Shown: positions 6,500 through 14,008 of the stretch, piece after piece
Numbering within the stretch: the first letter of the stretch is position 1
Layout: each line of letters starts with the position of its first letter
Assembly: GCA_934467435.1 (NCBI GenBank)
Contig: CAKSLR010000016.1
Coordinates: forward strand, 1-19,791
DNA from: an uncultured Eubacteriales bacterium
Lineage (GTDB): Bacteria > Bacillota > Clostridia > Oscillospirales > CAG-272
DNA length: 19,791 bases
Direction of reading: 5' to 3'
The notes under the pieces: generated by a model
Told to the model about the DNA's origin: nothing
Seen by the model: only the letters and a program-made list of their open reading frames with translations
The model's database searches: none
Position numbers and translations under genes: made by a program

Positions 6500-7216
6500 T
6501 TATCTGTCTTTCTTTTTGAAGGAGAGCTTGGATTCGGTGCGGTTCTGGATGCGCTTGATGTTGGCGCGGTGACACCAGACAATCAGTAGCGCCATAAAGA
6601 CCGCCATCAGTCCGTTCAGCCCGCCGCGCTCAAAAAGCAGATTCTCTGCATTGACATAAAGCGGCAGCATGAGGGCGGAAACAATCGAACCGAGCGATAC
6701 ATACCGCGACATGCTCACCATAATGAGAAAGGTGAGAAACGCGCAGCCGAAGGCAAACGGCGAGAGCATGGCGACCGCTGTGGCGGCGCAAAGCACGCCC
6801 TTGCCGCCCTTGAAATGATAGTAGATCGGGAAAATATGCCCCACCATGCAGAAGAACGCAGCAACCCAGCCGCCCATCGGCGCGGCGGTCATGAGAGAGG
6901 CAATCATCACGGCAACGGCGGTTTTCAGCACGTCACCGAGCAACGTCAGCCCCGCCGCCCCTTTGCCGTAGGTGCGCAGCATATTGGTGGTGCCGGCATT
7001 GCCGCTGCCGTGGTTGCGGATATCATCGTGATAGAGCAGGCGGGAAAAGACCACCGCCGAATTGATGCTGCCGAGCAGATAGGGAATCAGGATGCCGAAC
7101 AGCAGAATGCCGCCGCCGATGCCGAGCCCGATCTGCCAGACGGGGAACCCCCCGCCGTCCGTATCGTAAAACAGGGTAAACAGATACCCCTGCCACCAAA
7201 GTTCGCCAAAACTCAT
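6500..7216 (-). CDS. plsY: Glycerol-3-phosphate acyltransferase PlsY
   Basis: PlsY is a membrane enzyme that transfers acyl groups from acyl-phosphate to glycerol-3-phosphate, the first step of phospholipid synthesis, working with PlsX. The 238-residue protein has several hydrophobic segments and the three family motifs: IPYLLGSINSAVVFSRLL, NHGSGNAGTTNMLRTYGKG and GHIFPIYYHFKGGKGV. It carries about 40 extra N-terminal residues (MSFGELWW, then an acidic GGG stretch) compared with E. coli PlsY. The ATG at 7216 follows AAGGAG at good distance. The frame stays open a further 44 codons across the promoter, so longer starts are rejected. It is the first gene of the operon. Confidence 0.93.
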   Translation of the reverse strand: MSFGELWWQGYLFTLFYDTDGGGFPVWQIGLGIGGGILLFGILIPYLLGSINSAVVFSRLLYHDDIRNHGSGNAGTTNMLRTYGKGAAGLTLLGDVLKTAVAVMIASLMTAAPMGGWVAAFFCMVGHIFPIYYHFKGGKGVLCAATAVAMLSPFAFGCAFLTFLIMVSMSRYVSLGSIVSALMLPLYVNAENLLFERGGLNGLMAVFMALLIVWCHRANIKRIQNRTESKLSFKKKDR

Positions 7217-7247
7217 GCGTGTGTACTCCTTCCATAACAATACCGAC

Positions 7248-7276
7248 ATTATAGCACGCCGGAGGAAAAATTGCAA
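7248..7276 (-). promoter_or_regulatory. Promoter of the plsY-methyltransferase-folC-tsaE-tsaB-rpiB operon
   Basis: On the complement strand, TTGCAA (7276-7271), a 17-bp spacer and a perfect TATAAT (7253-7248) with a TGC extension form a strong sigma-A promoter. It is about 32 bases from the plsY ATG and diverges from the kdgK promoter 41 bases away. Confidence 0.82.
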
Positions 7277-7316
7277 TCTCTCTCGCGCTTTTTCTTCCGA
7301 AAGAAGGAAAAAAGAA

Positions 7317-7345
7317 TTGACTTTCCCGGCAGGCGGTGCTATAAT
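7317..7345 (+). promoter_or_regulatory. Promoter of the kdgK operon
   Basis: TTGACT, a 17-bp spacer and a perfect TATAAT with a TGC extension give a near-consensus sigma-A promoter. The leader to kdgK is about 55 bases. So strong a core promoter on a catabolic operon suggests control by repression. Confidence 0.85.
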
Positions 7346-7361
7346 CAAAATGTTAATTTGA
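7345..7361. promoter_or_regulatory. Possible operator dyad at the kdgK transcription start
   Basis: TCAAAATGTTAATTTGA is an imperfect palindrome with six of eight arm positions matched. It begins at the last base of the -10 box and covers the expected start site, where a bound repressor would block transcription. No regulator gene is in the window, so the partner (GntR- or LacI-type, by analogy with uronate regulons) is a guess. Confidence 0.3.
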
Positions 7362-7407
7362 CGAAAACCGATGCCGCCGGCGCCGGGAAAACGAAAAGGA
7401 GATCGTC

Positions 7408-8439
7408 ATGAAACTGGTTGCATTTGGAGAGATCATGCTGCGCCTGACCCCGCCGGGCTATGCGCGGCTGGAACAGAGTGCAAGTTTGGAAGCCCGCTTC
7501 GGCGGCGCGGAGGCAAATGTTGCCGTGGCATATGCCCGCTTCGGCGGCAATGCGATGTATGTTACCGCCCTGCCGGATAACCCCCTCGGTCGCGCTGCGC
7601 GGAATGCGGTGCGCGCGTGCGGGGTTGACACTTCCGCTATCCTCTTCGGCGGGTCGCGCCTCGGTACCTATTACGTAGAACGGGGCAGCGGGCAGCGCCC
7701 CTCGGTTGTGGTGTATGACCGCGCGGGTTCTTCGGTTGCCACCATGCCGCCCGATGCCTATCGGTGGGAAGAGTTGCTTGCGGGCGCCGGCTGCTTTTTC
7801 TATACGGGAATTACCCCCGCCCTCTCTGTGGATTGTCGCGCCGCTGTGACAGCGGCGGTATGGACCGCGCATGAAATGGGCATACCCGTGGCGTGTGACA
7901 TCAACTACCGCTCTAAACTCTGGAGTGTGGAGACGGCGGGGGAAGTGATGCGCCCCCTCACCGCCCTGACCGATATTCTGATTGTGAATGAGGAGCATGC
8001 CGAACGGGTGCTTTCCGTTCCCTCGGCAGCCATTCCGGCGGGGCTGCCGCTTGCCGAGTCGCTTGCCGCCCGGCATGAAAACTGCGCCACCATGACAGAA
8101 AAACTGCGTGAGCGTTACGGCACCCGCACGGTTGCCATGACCCTGCGTACCACCATTTCGGCAGAAGAGACCATGACGGGGGCGGTGCTGCGGGATGAGA
8201 GCGGGGTCTATCACAGCCCCGATTACCGCATCCGCGCGGTGGACCGCGTCGGAAGCGGGGACGCCTATACCGGCGGTCTGCTTTACGCTCTCTCACAAGG
8301 GGAGAGCGGAGAGAGCGCCAACCGCTTTGCGGCGGCGTCCTGTGCCCTGAAACATACCGTAGAGGGCGATTTTCAGATGATGACCGAAGAAGAGGTGCGC
8401 CGCCTTGCCGAAAACACGGACGCCCGGATTCAGAGATAA
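7408..8439 (+). CDS. kdgK: 2-dehydro-3-deoxygluconate (KDG) kinase, PfkB family
   Basis: The enzyme phosphorylates KDG to KDPG with ATP, the step that joins glucuronate and galacturonate breakdown to the lower Entner-Doudoroff pathway. The 343-residue protein starts MKLVAFGEIMLRLTPPGY and has the PfkB N-terminal motif GGAEANVAVAYARFGG. It ends with the C-terminal signature DRVGSGDAYTGGLLYAL, whose GSGD supplies the catalytic Asp and anion hole. KDG kinases share the GEIMLRL start and the DINYRSKLW segment. AAAAGGAG gives a strong ribosome site. It is first in the operon, 16 bases before the aldolase that uses its product, which makes KDG the likely substrate rather than fructose or ribose. 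Confidence 0.9.
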   Translation: MKLVAFGEIMLRLTPPGYARLEQSASLEARFGGAEANVAVAYARFGGNAMYVTALPDNPLGRAARNAVRACGVDTSAILFGGSRLGTYYVERGSGQRPSVVVYDRAGSSVATMPPDAYRWEELLAGAGCFFYTGITPALSVDCRAAVTAAVWTAHEMGIPVACDINYRSKLWSVETAGEVMRPLTALTDILIVNEEHAERVLSVPSAAIPAGLPLAESLAARHENCATMTEKLRERYGTRTVAMTLRTTISAEETMTGAVLRDESGVYHSPDYRIRAVDRVGSGDAYTGGLLYALSQGESGESANRFAAASCALKHTVEGDFQMMTEEEVRRLAENTDARIQR

Positions 8440-8455
8440 GAAAAGGAGAACGCGC

Positions 8456-9415
8456 ATGACCGAACTGGAAACCGAACTGCGGGGGATCGGTGTATTTCCC
8501 GTCCTGACCATGAAAAATCCCGTGCACGCCGCCCCGCTTGCCCACATTCTGAAGGAAGAGGGCGTTCCCGCAGCGGAAGTGACCTTCCGCGCCGACGGCG
8601 CGGGGGAAGTGATTCGCCGGATGGTGGAAGCGGAACCCGATCTGCTCATCGGTGCCGGCACGGTGCTGACGACCGCGCAGGTGGATGAAGCCATTGCCGC
8701 CGGCGCCCGCTTTATCGTCACGCCGGGGCTGGACCCCGCCATTGTGCGTTACGCGCAGGAGAAGGGGATGCCCATCATGCCCGGCTGCGCTACCCCCTCC
8801 GATCTTGCCGCGGCGTATGCGCTCGGGCTGCGGACGGTCAAGATTTTTCCCGCGGAACCGATCGGCGGTATCTCCGCCATCCGCGCCATGGCGGCACCTT
8901 ATCACATGATGCACTTTGTTCCGACGGGTGGCATCAACACCGAGAATCTGCCTGCCTACCTTGCATTCCCTCCGGTGCTTGCCTGCGGCGGCAGTTATCT
9001 GATTCAGAGCGCGGAACTGGAGAACGGCGACTATGACGCCGTCCGCGCCCGTCTGCGTGCCGCCATGCTCGCGCTGTTTGATTTCCGTCTGTTCCACGTC
9101 GGCATCAATGCAGGGGAAGAGGCGGCGCAGGGCGTGCGCCTGCTTTCCGAAATGTTCGGGCAGCCGATCCGCGAGTTGCCGGGCGCTTATTTCTTCGGCT
9201 CCTGGATCGAGATTATGAAGGCGCAGGGCAGGGGCAGGTGCGGACACGTCGGCATCGAGACCAACTGCATCGAGCGCGCCGTTGCCTATTTTACCCGCCG
9301 CGGCTATGCATTTGTGCCGGACGGGATCGGCTATGACGAGAAGGGCAATATGACGGTAGCCTATTTCCGGGATGAGGTCATGGGCTTTGCCCTGCATCTC
9401 AGCCGGAGAGGATAA
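8456..9415 (+). CDS. KDPG/KHG aldolase fused to a C-terminal VOC (glyoxalase-like) domain
   Basis: Residues 1 to about 205 form a class I aldolase of the Eda family, which cleaves KDPG to pyruvate and glyceraldehyde-3-phosphate. Visible signatures are AAEVTFRADG (Glu and Arg of the active site), LIGAGTVLT, FIVTPGLDPAIV, PGCATPSDL, TVKIFPAEPIGG with the Schiff-base Lys, and PTGGIN. Residues from about 208 to 319 (FRLFHVGINAG, then GHVGIETNCIERAVAYFTRRGYAF and a final GFALHLSRRG) look like a VOC-fold module. Single-domain Eda proteins are near 210 residues, so this 319-residue form is a fusion. The ATG at 8456 follows AAAAGGAG; an upstream in-frame ATG at 8405 lies inside kdgK. I recall similar fusions in other Clostridia. 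The VOC domain's role is unknown. Confidence 0.88.
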   Translation: MTELETELRGIGVFPVLTMKNPVHAAPLAHILKEEGVPAAEVTFRADGAGEVIRRMVEAEPDLLIGAGTVLTTAQVDEAIAAGARFIVTPGLDPAIVRYAQEKGMPIMPGCATPSDLAAAYALGLRTVKIFPAEPIGGISAIRAMAAPYHMMHFVPTGGINTENLPAYLAFPPVLACGGSYLIQSAELENGDYDAVRARLRAAMLALFDFRLFHVGINAGEEAAQGVRLLSEMFGQPIRELPGAYFFGSWIEIMKAQGRGRCGHVGIETNCIERAVAYFTRRGYAFVPDGIGYDEKGNMTVAYFRDEVMGFALHLSRRG

Positions 9416-9425
9416 AGGAGAGAAA

Positions 9426-10265
9426 ATGCGGTACGATATTCGTTTCCCCGGTTTCCGTTTCCGCGCACTGACTTTCAGTTATGACGACGGGGTGCGGGAC
9501 GACATTCGGCTGGTCAACCTTTTTGCACAATACGGGCTGAAGGGCACCTTTAACCTGAACAGCGGCATTTTCGGAGAGGGCGGGAACAGCTGGCGCCTTT
9601 CCGAGGCGGAGGTGGCGGCGCTTTACGAGCCGGCGGGCATGGAGATTGCCTTGCACTCCTATACCCACCCGCATCTCGATCGTCTTACCACCGCCTGCGC
9701 CATGCGGGAGATTATCGAAGACCGCCAACGACTGGAGGCGCTTTGCCGCCACCCCGTGGACGGATTTGCCTACCCGTACGGCACAACGAGCGATCCGGTC
9801 GTGGACATTCTCCGCCTGGCGGGGGTCAAGTACGCGCGCACCGTGGTGTCCACCGAGCGGTTTGATTTACCGCAGGATTGGCTGAGGCTGCCCGCCACCT
9901 GCCACCATGGCAACCCGCATTTAGATGCGCTTGCCGACCGTTTCCTTTCCCTGAAGGAATCGGAGGATCCGAAAGAAATCTGGCGCACCCCGCTTGCCCT
10001 GTTCTATGTCTGGGGGCACAGTTATGAGTTCTCGCAGCAGAACAACTGGGAAGCGATTGAGCGCTTTGCCGCCAAAGTCAGCGGCAGGGACGACATCTGG
10101 TATGCGACAAACGGGGAAATTTATCGCTATCTGCAGGCGGCGGAACGGCTGGAATTCACCTGCGACGGCAGCGCCTGCTATAACCCGAACGTACTGCCGG
10201 TGTATTTCATTTCGGACGGGGAGAAGTACGTGGCGGAGCCGGGTAAGACCCTGGTTCTGCGTTAA
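9426..10265 (+). CDS. Polysaccharide deacetylase family (NodB-fold) enzyme, cytoplasmic
   Basis: The 279-residue protein has the carbohydrate esterase 4-type motifs in order. These are TFSYDDGVRDD (catalytic and metal-binding Asp pair, about residue 16-26), HSYTHPHLDRL (metal-binding His pair), GFAYPYGTTSD, and a late WGHSYEF that supplies the final His. Such enzymes remove N- or O-acetyl groups from sugars using a divalent metal. There is no signal peptide or membrane segment, so it should act on imported oligosaccharides or small glycans. AAGGAG 10 bases after the aldolase stop puts it in the kdgK operon, suggesting acetylated uronate-containing substrates. The acetyl linkage (N or O) and exact substrate cannot be read from sequence. 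Confidence 0.82.
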   Translation: MRYDIRFPGFRFRALTFSYDDGVRDDIRLVNLFAQYGLKGTFNLNSGIFGEGGNSWRLSEAEVAALYEPAGMEIALHSYTHPHLDRLTTACAMREIIEDRQRLEALCRHPVDGFAYPYGTTSDPVVDILRLAGVKYARTVVSTERFDLPQDWLRLPATCHHGNPHLDALADRFLSLKESEDPKEIWRTPLALFYVWGHSYEFSQQNNWEAIERFAAKVSGRDDIWYATNGEIYRYLQAAERLEFTCDGSACYNPNVLPVYFISDGEKYVAEPGKTLVLR

Positions 10266-10304
10266 GAACCGTCCGAAAAACCGAAAAAACGAAATCAACA
10301 AGAA

Positions 10305-10317
10305 TAAAATCGTTTTA
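10305..10317. promoter_or_regulatory. Short dyad upstream of the secreted-protein promoter
   Basis: TAAAATCGTTTTA has five-base arms around TCG and ends five bases before the -35 box. It loosely recalls catabolite-repressor cre sites but lacks their key TG and CA positions. Treat it as a possible binding site only. Confidence 0.2.
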
Positions 10318-10321
10318 CCTC

Positions 10322-10350
10322 TTGATTTTGTGCACATTTTATGTTACACT
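10322..10350 (+). promoter_or_regulatory. Promoter of the large secreted protein gene
   Basis: TTGATT, a 17-bp spacer and TACACT, with a TGT extension before the -10, sit in an AT-rich patch after the kdgK operon. The gene therefore has its own promoter, although no terminator separates it from the operon. Confidence 0.6.
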
Positions 10351-10416
10351 GGGTATGTGTGGCGGCGCCTCTTCCTCTGGGCTCGTCTGCCGAATCCACA
10401 TCGAAAGGAAAACATC

Positions 10417-13400
10417 ATGAAAAAACGAATTCTTGCCCTCCTTTTGGCGGTCTGTATGGTGGTATTGGTGCTGCCTGCGCTGGCGCTGCCGGCGGCAGCG
10501 GCGGCAACTGCCACAAGGGGAACGGTCCTTGCCCGCCTGTACCACAAGTACGGGGATACGACACAGGACGTGAACATGCCCACCTTTGAAACGGTGGACG
10601 GCGTTTCTTACGCAAAGTTCGGTGATTTTGCGTTCGTCGGTCATCATGTGAATGATTGGAAGGACAGTTATCTTCTCAGCAAGGCGACCATCGGCGGATC
10701 TGCTTTTGCCGATTTGGAGAATCTCAGCACGGATAAAACCGGCTATGAGATCTGGCTGACGCATGAGAAGCTGAAGCAGTCCGACGGTTGGACGGGATAT
10801 GCCTCCGCCAACCTGCATCACACGCTGAAGAACGGCGCCTTTGCCATGTGCGAGAGCACCAACTGGGGGCCTCTTTACGGCTTGATTGCATATGGAATCA
10901 ATTACGCCGGGTATCAGTACACCGTGGCGGCTGACGGGTATTATTCGCTTTCGGTGGACAGCCTGACCTTCTCGAACAAAGGAACCGATGCAACAAATGG
11001 GTACTGCACCACCGCTAAATTTTCTATCGCCGTCAACGGTAAGGTTATCTGGCCGCAGGGGGCAGTGTATGGGGATGTAAGCGGATGGCAGGCGGTTGCC
11101 GATTATGCCGCGAAAGAGGGTTCCCAGACCCTGGTTCCGTTGGATGCGGATCATCCGCTCATCTCTTACTATGAGGGGGCGGACCTGCCGCACGACGTTA
11201 CCTTCTACGCCCCTGCCGGTGCGAAAGTGGAATTTCTTGTCGGAATTCCGCGGGACGGCTCGATTTACCGCAACCGCGGCACCGCGGCAAACCTGACCGT
11301 TTCTTCCCTCGGCGACCGAGTTGTTTTTCGGAATTCGGAATCGGGGGGGGGTACCTCTGTCGGGGCAGGTTGGGTAACCATGCCCGAATTGCCTGACGGA
11401 TACATCGGTTGGGATACCGACCGCGATGGCATTGCCGATGCCAAACCCGGTGATGTGCGCTACCTTTCGGGCGTTGTCTGTGTGCCGGTCAAGACCTTTG
11501 CGGCAGGGGAGGCATCGAAGATTTCCGCAAACTGGCCCGAGGTCAAAGAGACCGAGGTTCTTTGGGGCGGCGGCTGGCAGACCGGGAACTATTATGATGT
11601 CGCAGTCGGCAATCACCCGGCGGGCAGTTTTATTCCTTATACACAACCGGGAAGTGAGATTTCGGTTATTTCCGGTAGCAGCAGTGCCTGGAGCGGGGAC
11701 GGTTCGGGCGGCATTTACCTGAATTACCAGCGCGATACCGACGGCGGTGCCACGGTGAACAGCTATAAACTGGTGGTGAGAAAAACGCACAGCACCGCTA
11801 TGGCATACACCGCGCCGATGGACGGTAAAGTAACCCTGTCGCTTGATAAACTCTTTTCCAAACGTGAGCCGGGCAGTGGCACCCCGGTTGCCGCGATCGC
11901 GCTGGAATTTGCCATTTATAAAAACGGGGAAAAGATTTTCCCCACCGAGGGGGCGAAGACGTACAGCGGGGAAGAAGGTTCGGTTACCCTCGTGGACGGC
12001 TGGTACCGTTACGTCAGTACCAATACGTATTCACAGACAATCACGCTGGATGTGCTGGCGGTGATGAATGATTTCTCTTTGCCGGATGTGAGCGTAACGG
12101 CGGGCGATACCCTGTATTTTGCCGTCCGTATGCCGCGCGGGGATGAAAACAGCGCGCTGCAACAGTCCTGGATGGCGTACATGGAGCCGGTTGTGACCTG
12201 GCAGGAGGCGTCTCTTGCAACCGAAAAGGGAGCGACCGTGACATTCCGGGATTATGCGCCGATCAAAACCGATGATTTCCGTTCGCTTGACGCCTGTGCC
12301 GGCGGCGTTGCCTTCCGTGACGGTTGGCAACTCAGCGCCCGTAGCAAGTCCGATTTCGGGGATACCTATCTGCTGGACCGCCTGTTCGGCACGCCGGGGG
12401 CTAACAGCGACCAACTCTGGCTCGGCAACAGCAGCGACTATACGGGTAATACTTTTTGGAGCAATACCGTCGCCATTGCCCACTACGGGAACGGCAACAG
12501 TGCGACCACGCACGATTGGGGCGGCACCTGGGCGGTCAGTCCCTGCGGTACCCATTACGCCGGCTGGGAGTATGTGGCGCAGGCAAGCGGTACGGTCAAT
12601 CTCGGTTGTGAGTGGCTCACGCAAAAGCACGGGCCCGGTTATTTTGCCATTTTTGTCAACGGCACCATGGTGTGGCCGGCAGAGGGCGACTATTATCGGG
12701 ACACCTCAAAATGGTGGCAGTTTGCCGCTTCTTCGGGAACCTTCGTGTCGCATTCTGCCGAGAAACTGCAGGCAGAAGTCTCCTTCCCGCAGGATGTTGC
12801 GGTGAAGGCGGGCGACGTGGTTTCCTTCCTTGTAGGTGCGGGCGGTACCAGCGCATGGGGAACCAATGCGGCACCGTATGTTACCTACACGTCTGTCGGC
12901 ACCGCACATGCGGTGGTGAATGCGGCATCGGTCGGAATTACCGGCAACTTTGCCGTCAACCTGTTTGTGGCGGCGGATGAGAGTGCAACCGAAGCCGGCG
13001 TTGTGGTGGACGGAAAGACCTATGCGGGGGCAAAGCAGTCGGATGGGCGTTATAAAGTCACGTTGCCCGGGATTGCGGCAAAGGATATGGATACGGAGAT
13101 CCTCTACCAGCCCTATGAAGTCGTCGGCGGGAAACAGGTTCTGAATTTCCTGCGCCGCACGCGCCTGACCACGCTGTTCTCCGCCTATGCGGAGATAGAC
13201 AGCACCAAGGAAATTGCAAATACCGCGCTGGCATACCATAAATGGGCGTCCTACTACTTCGGCAAAACCACGGCATCACCCGCCGCGGTTGCGGATGTCA
13301 CCATGCCGTCGGCGGTGGATTATGAAGCAAAACTTTCCGGCGTGACGGAGGGGGCAGGCATGAATTTCTACGGTGCCACGCTCCTTTTGCAGGATAAGAT

Positions 13401-13776
13401 CAATATCAAACTGTTCCTTAAGACCAAAGACGGCGCCGACATCAGCAAAGAGACTCTGCAAACCTATCGGATGAAGATTACAAAGACTGACGGAACCGTG
13501 GTAAAAGAACTGGGGAATGAAAGCATCGCTTACGAGACCGGTTCGCGTGATACGGTGGTGGTCACCGCAACGGCGCTCCCCGCAACGTATTATGGGGAAA
13601 TGCTTTGCTTCACGCTGACGGACGGGGAAGGCAATGCCGTCAGCCCGACGCTGCACTACGGCGTCATGACGTATGTTGCCCGCCAGTATAACGAAGCCGG
13701 CGGCGACGAAAAACGCAACGGCATTCTGCGTGCCATCGTTGCATATTGCAATGCCGTAACCGCATACCACGACTGA
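10417..13776 (+). CDS. Large secreted modular protein with three repeated beta-rich modules and a tandem C-terminal domain
   Basis: This 1119-residue protein begins with a Sec signal peptide: KKR, a long hydrophobic core and an Ala-rich cleavage zone near residues 26-32. It contains three related modules at about 55-285, 385-600 and 630-825. Each has a central core with an aromatic strand, then a hydrophobic strand ending in NG..(I/V)(W/F)P: VNGKVIWP (206-213), KNGEKIFP (502-509) and VNGTMVWP (747-754). About 50 residues later comes a V..AGD..F.V strand (V558 to V570, V795 to V806). Residues 840-950 and 985-1119 are two halves of a tandem domain, each opening N(F/I).(V/I)(N/K)LF and closing in a helix (NTALAYHKWASYYF, GILRAIVAYCNAVTAYHD). 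I recall this tail in clostridial extracellular proteins. No catalytic motif, dockerin or sortase signal is seen. A glycan-binding or scaffold role is inference. The ATG at 10417 follows AAAGGA; the frame is open further upstream without a signal peptide. Confidence 0.85.
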   Translation: MKKRILALLLAVCMVVLVLPALALPAAAAATATRGTVLARLYHKYGDTTQDVNMPTFETVDGVSYAKFGDFAFVGHHVNDWKDSYLLSKATIGGSAFADLENLSTDKTGYEIWLTHEKLKQSDGWTGYASANLHHTLKNGAFAMCESTNWGPLYGLIAYGINYAGYQYTVAADGYYSLSVDSLTFSNKGTDATNGYCTTAKFSIAVNGKVIWPQGAVYGDVSGWQAVADYAAKEGSQTLVPLDADHPLISYYEGADLPHDVTFYAPAGAKVEFLVGIPRDGSIYRNRGTAANLTVSSLGDRVVFRNSESGGGTSVGAGWVTMPELPDGYIGWDTDRDGIADAKPGDVRYLSGVVCVPVKTFAAGEASKISANWPEVKETEVLWGGGWQTGNYYDVAVGNHPAGSFIPYTQPGSEISVISGSSSAWSGDGSGGIYLNYQRDTDGGATVNSYKLVVRKTHSTAMAYTAPMDGKVTLSLDKLFSKREPGSGTPVAAIALEFAIYKNGEKIFPTEGAKTYSGEEGSVTLVDGWYRYVSTNTYSQTITLDVLAVMNDFSLPDVSVTAGDTLYFAVRMPRGDENSALQQSWMAYMEPVVTWQEASLATEKGATVTFRDYAPIKTDDFRSLDACAGGVAFRDGWQLSARSKSDFGDTYLLDRLFGTPGANSDQLWLGNSSDYTGNTFWSNTVAIAHYGNGNSATTHDWGGTWAVSPCGTHYAGWEYVAQASGTVNLGCEWLTQKHGPGYFAIFVNGTMVWPAEGDYYRDTSKWWQFAASSGTFVSHSAEKLQAEVSFPQDVAVKAGDVVSFLVGAGGTSAWGTNAAPYVTYTSVGTAHAVVNAASVGITGNFAVNLFVAADESATEAGVVVDGKTYAGAKQSDGRYKVTLPGIAAKDMDTEILYQPYEVVGGKQVLNFLRRTRLTTLFSAYAEIDSTKEIANTALAYHKWASYYFGKTTASPAAVADVTMPSAVDYEAKLSGVTEGAGMNFYGATLLLQDKINIKLFLKTKDGADISKETLQTYRMKITKTDGTVVKELGNESIAYETGSRDTVVVTATALPATYYGEMLCFTLTDGEGNAVSPTLHYGVMTYVARQYNEAGGDEKRNGILRAIVAYCNAVTAYHD

Positions 13777-13803
13777 TTTTCTGTCGTGCAAGGAGGAATT
13801 ACT

Positions 13804-13932
13804 ATGGAATATCAGGCACCGAAGGCGGAGATCATTCTCCTGCCTTGTGAGGACATCATGATGATGACTGCGGAAAATGCAGAGAACAATCAGCTGGCGC
13901 TTGACATCTTCTCGGAACTGAAGATTGTCTGA
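13804..13932 (+). CDS. Small 42-residue peptide downstream of the secreted protein
   Basis: A strong AAGGAGG at 13790-13796 precedes this short ORF, 27 bases after the large gene. The N-terminal half, YQAPKAEIILLPCEDIMM, fits a pattern I recall in many short uncharacterised Clostridia peptides (Tyr, Pro, a Glu-Ile/Val strand, then Glu-Asp-Ile/Val). The rest is an acidic, Asn-rich stretch and a short amphipathic end (LALDIFSELKIV). There is one Cys, no signal peptide and no membrane segment. A 6-bp hairpin, CACGAC with GTCGTG (13768-13773, 13783-13788), spans the upstream stop codon and ends just before the ribosome site. The terminator follows 33 bases after. Function is unknown; a RiPP-like precursor or an accessory peptide are possibilities, but no maturase gene is here. 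Confidence 0.72.
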   Translation: MEYQAPKAEIILLPCEDIMMMTAENAENNQLALDIFSELKIV

Positions 13933-13965
13933 GCGGCTGCCTCCGCATTTCTTCACGGGCATGCC

Positions 13966-14000
13966 AAAGCCCCCTGCACCACAGGTGCAGGGGGCTTTTT
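13966..14000 (+). terminator. Intrinsic terminator after the secreted protein and peptide genes
   Basis: AAAGCCCCCTGCACC (13966-13980) pairs perfectly over 15 bases with 13984-13998 around an ACA loop, and the T-tract runs to 14000. It may also slow leftward transcripts from the GIY-YIG gene, whose stop is at 14009. Confidence 0.93.
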
Positions 14001-14008
14001 CGTTGTAG

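Noticed and set aside
3883..6572. Long rightward open frames opposite folC and the methyltransferase
   Set aside because: The products are low-complexity Arg/Gly/Gln-rich, while the leftward genes carry full catalytic motifs and ATGA junctions.
7958..9397. 479-codon leftward frame opposite kdgK and the aldolase
   Set aside because: The rightward genes have family motifs and ribosome sites; the reverse product is His/Arg-rich with no recognisable domain.
10339..11790. 483-codon leftward frame opposite the secreted protein
   Set aside because: The sense frame has a signal peptide, repeated modules and its own promoter; the antisense product shows nothing coherent.
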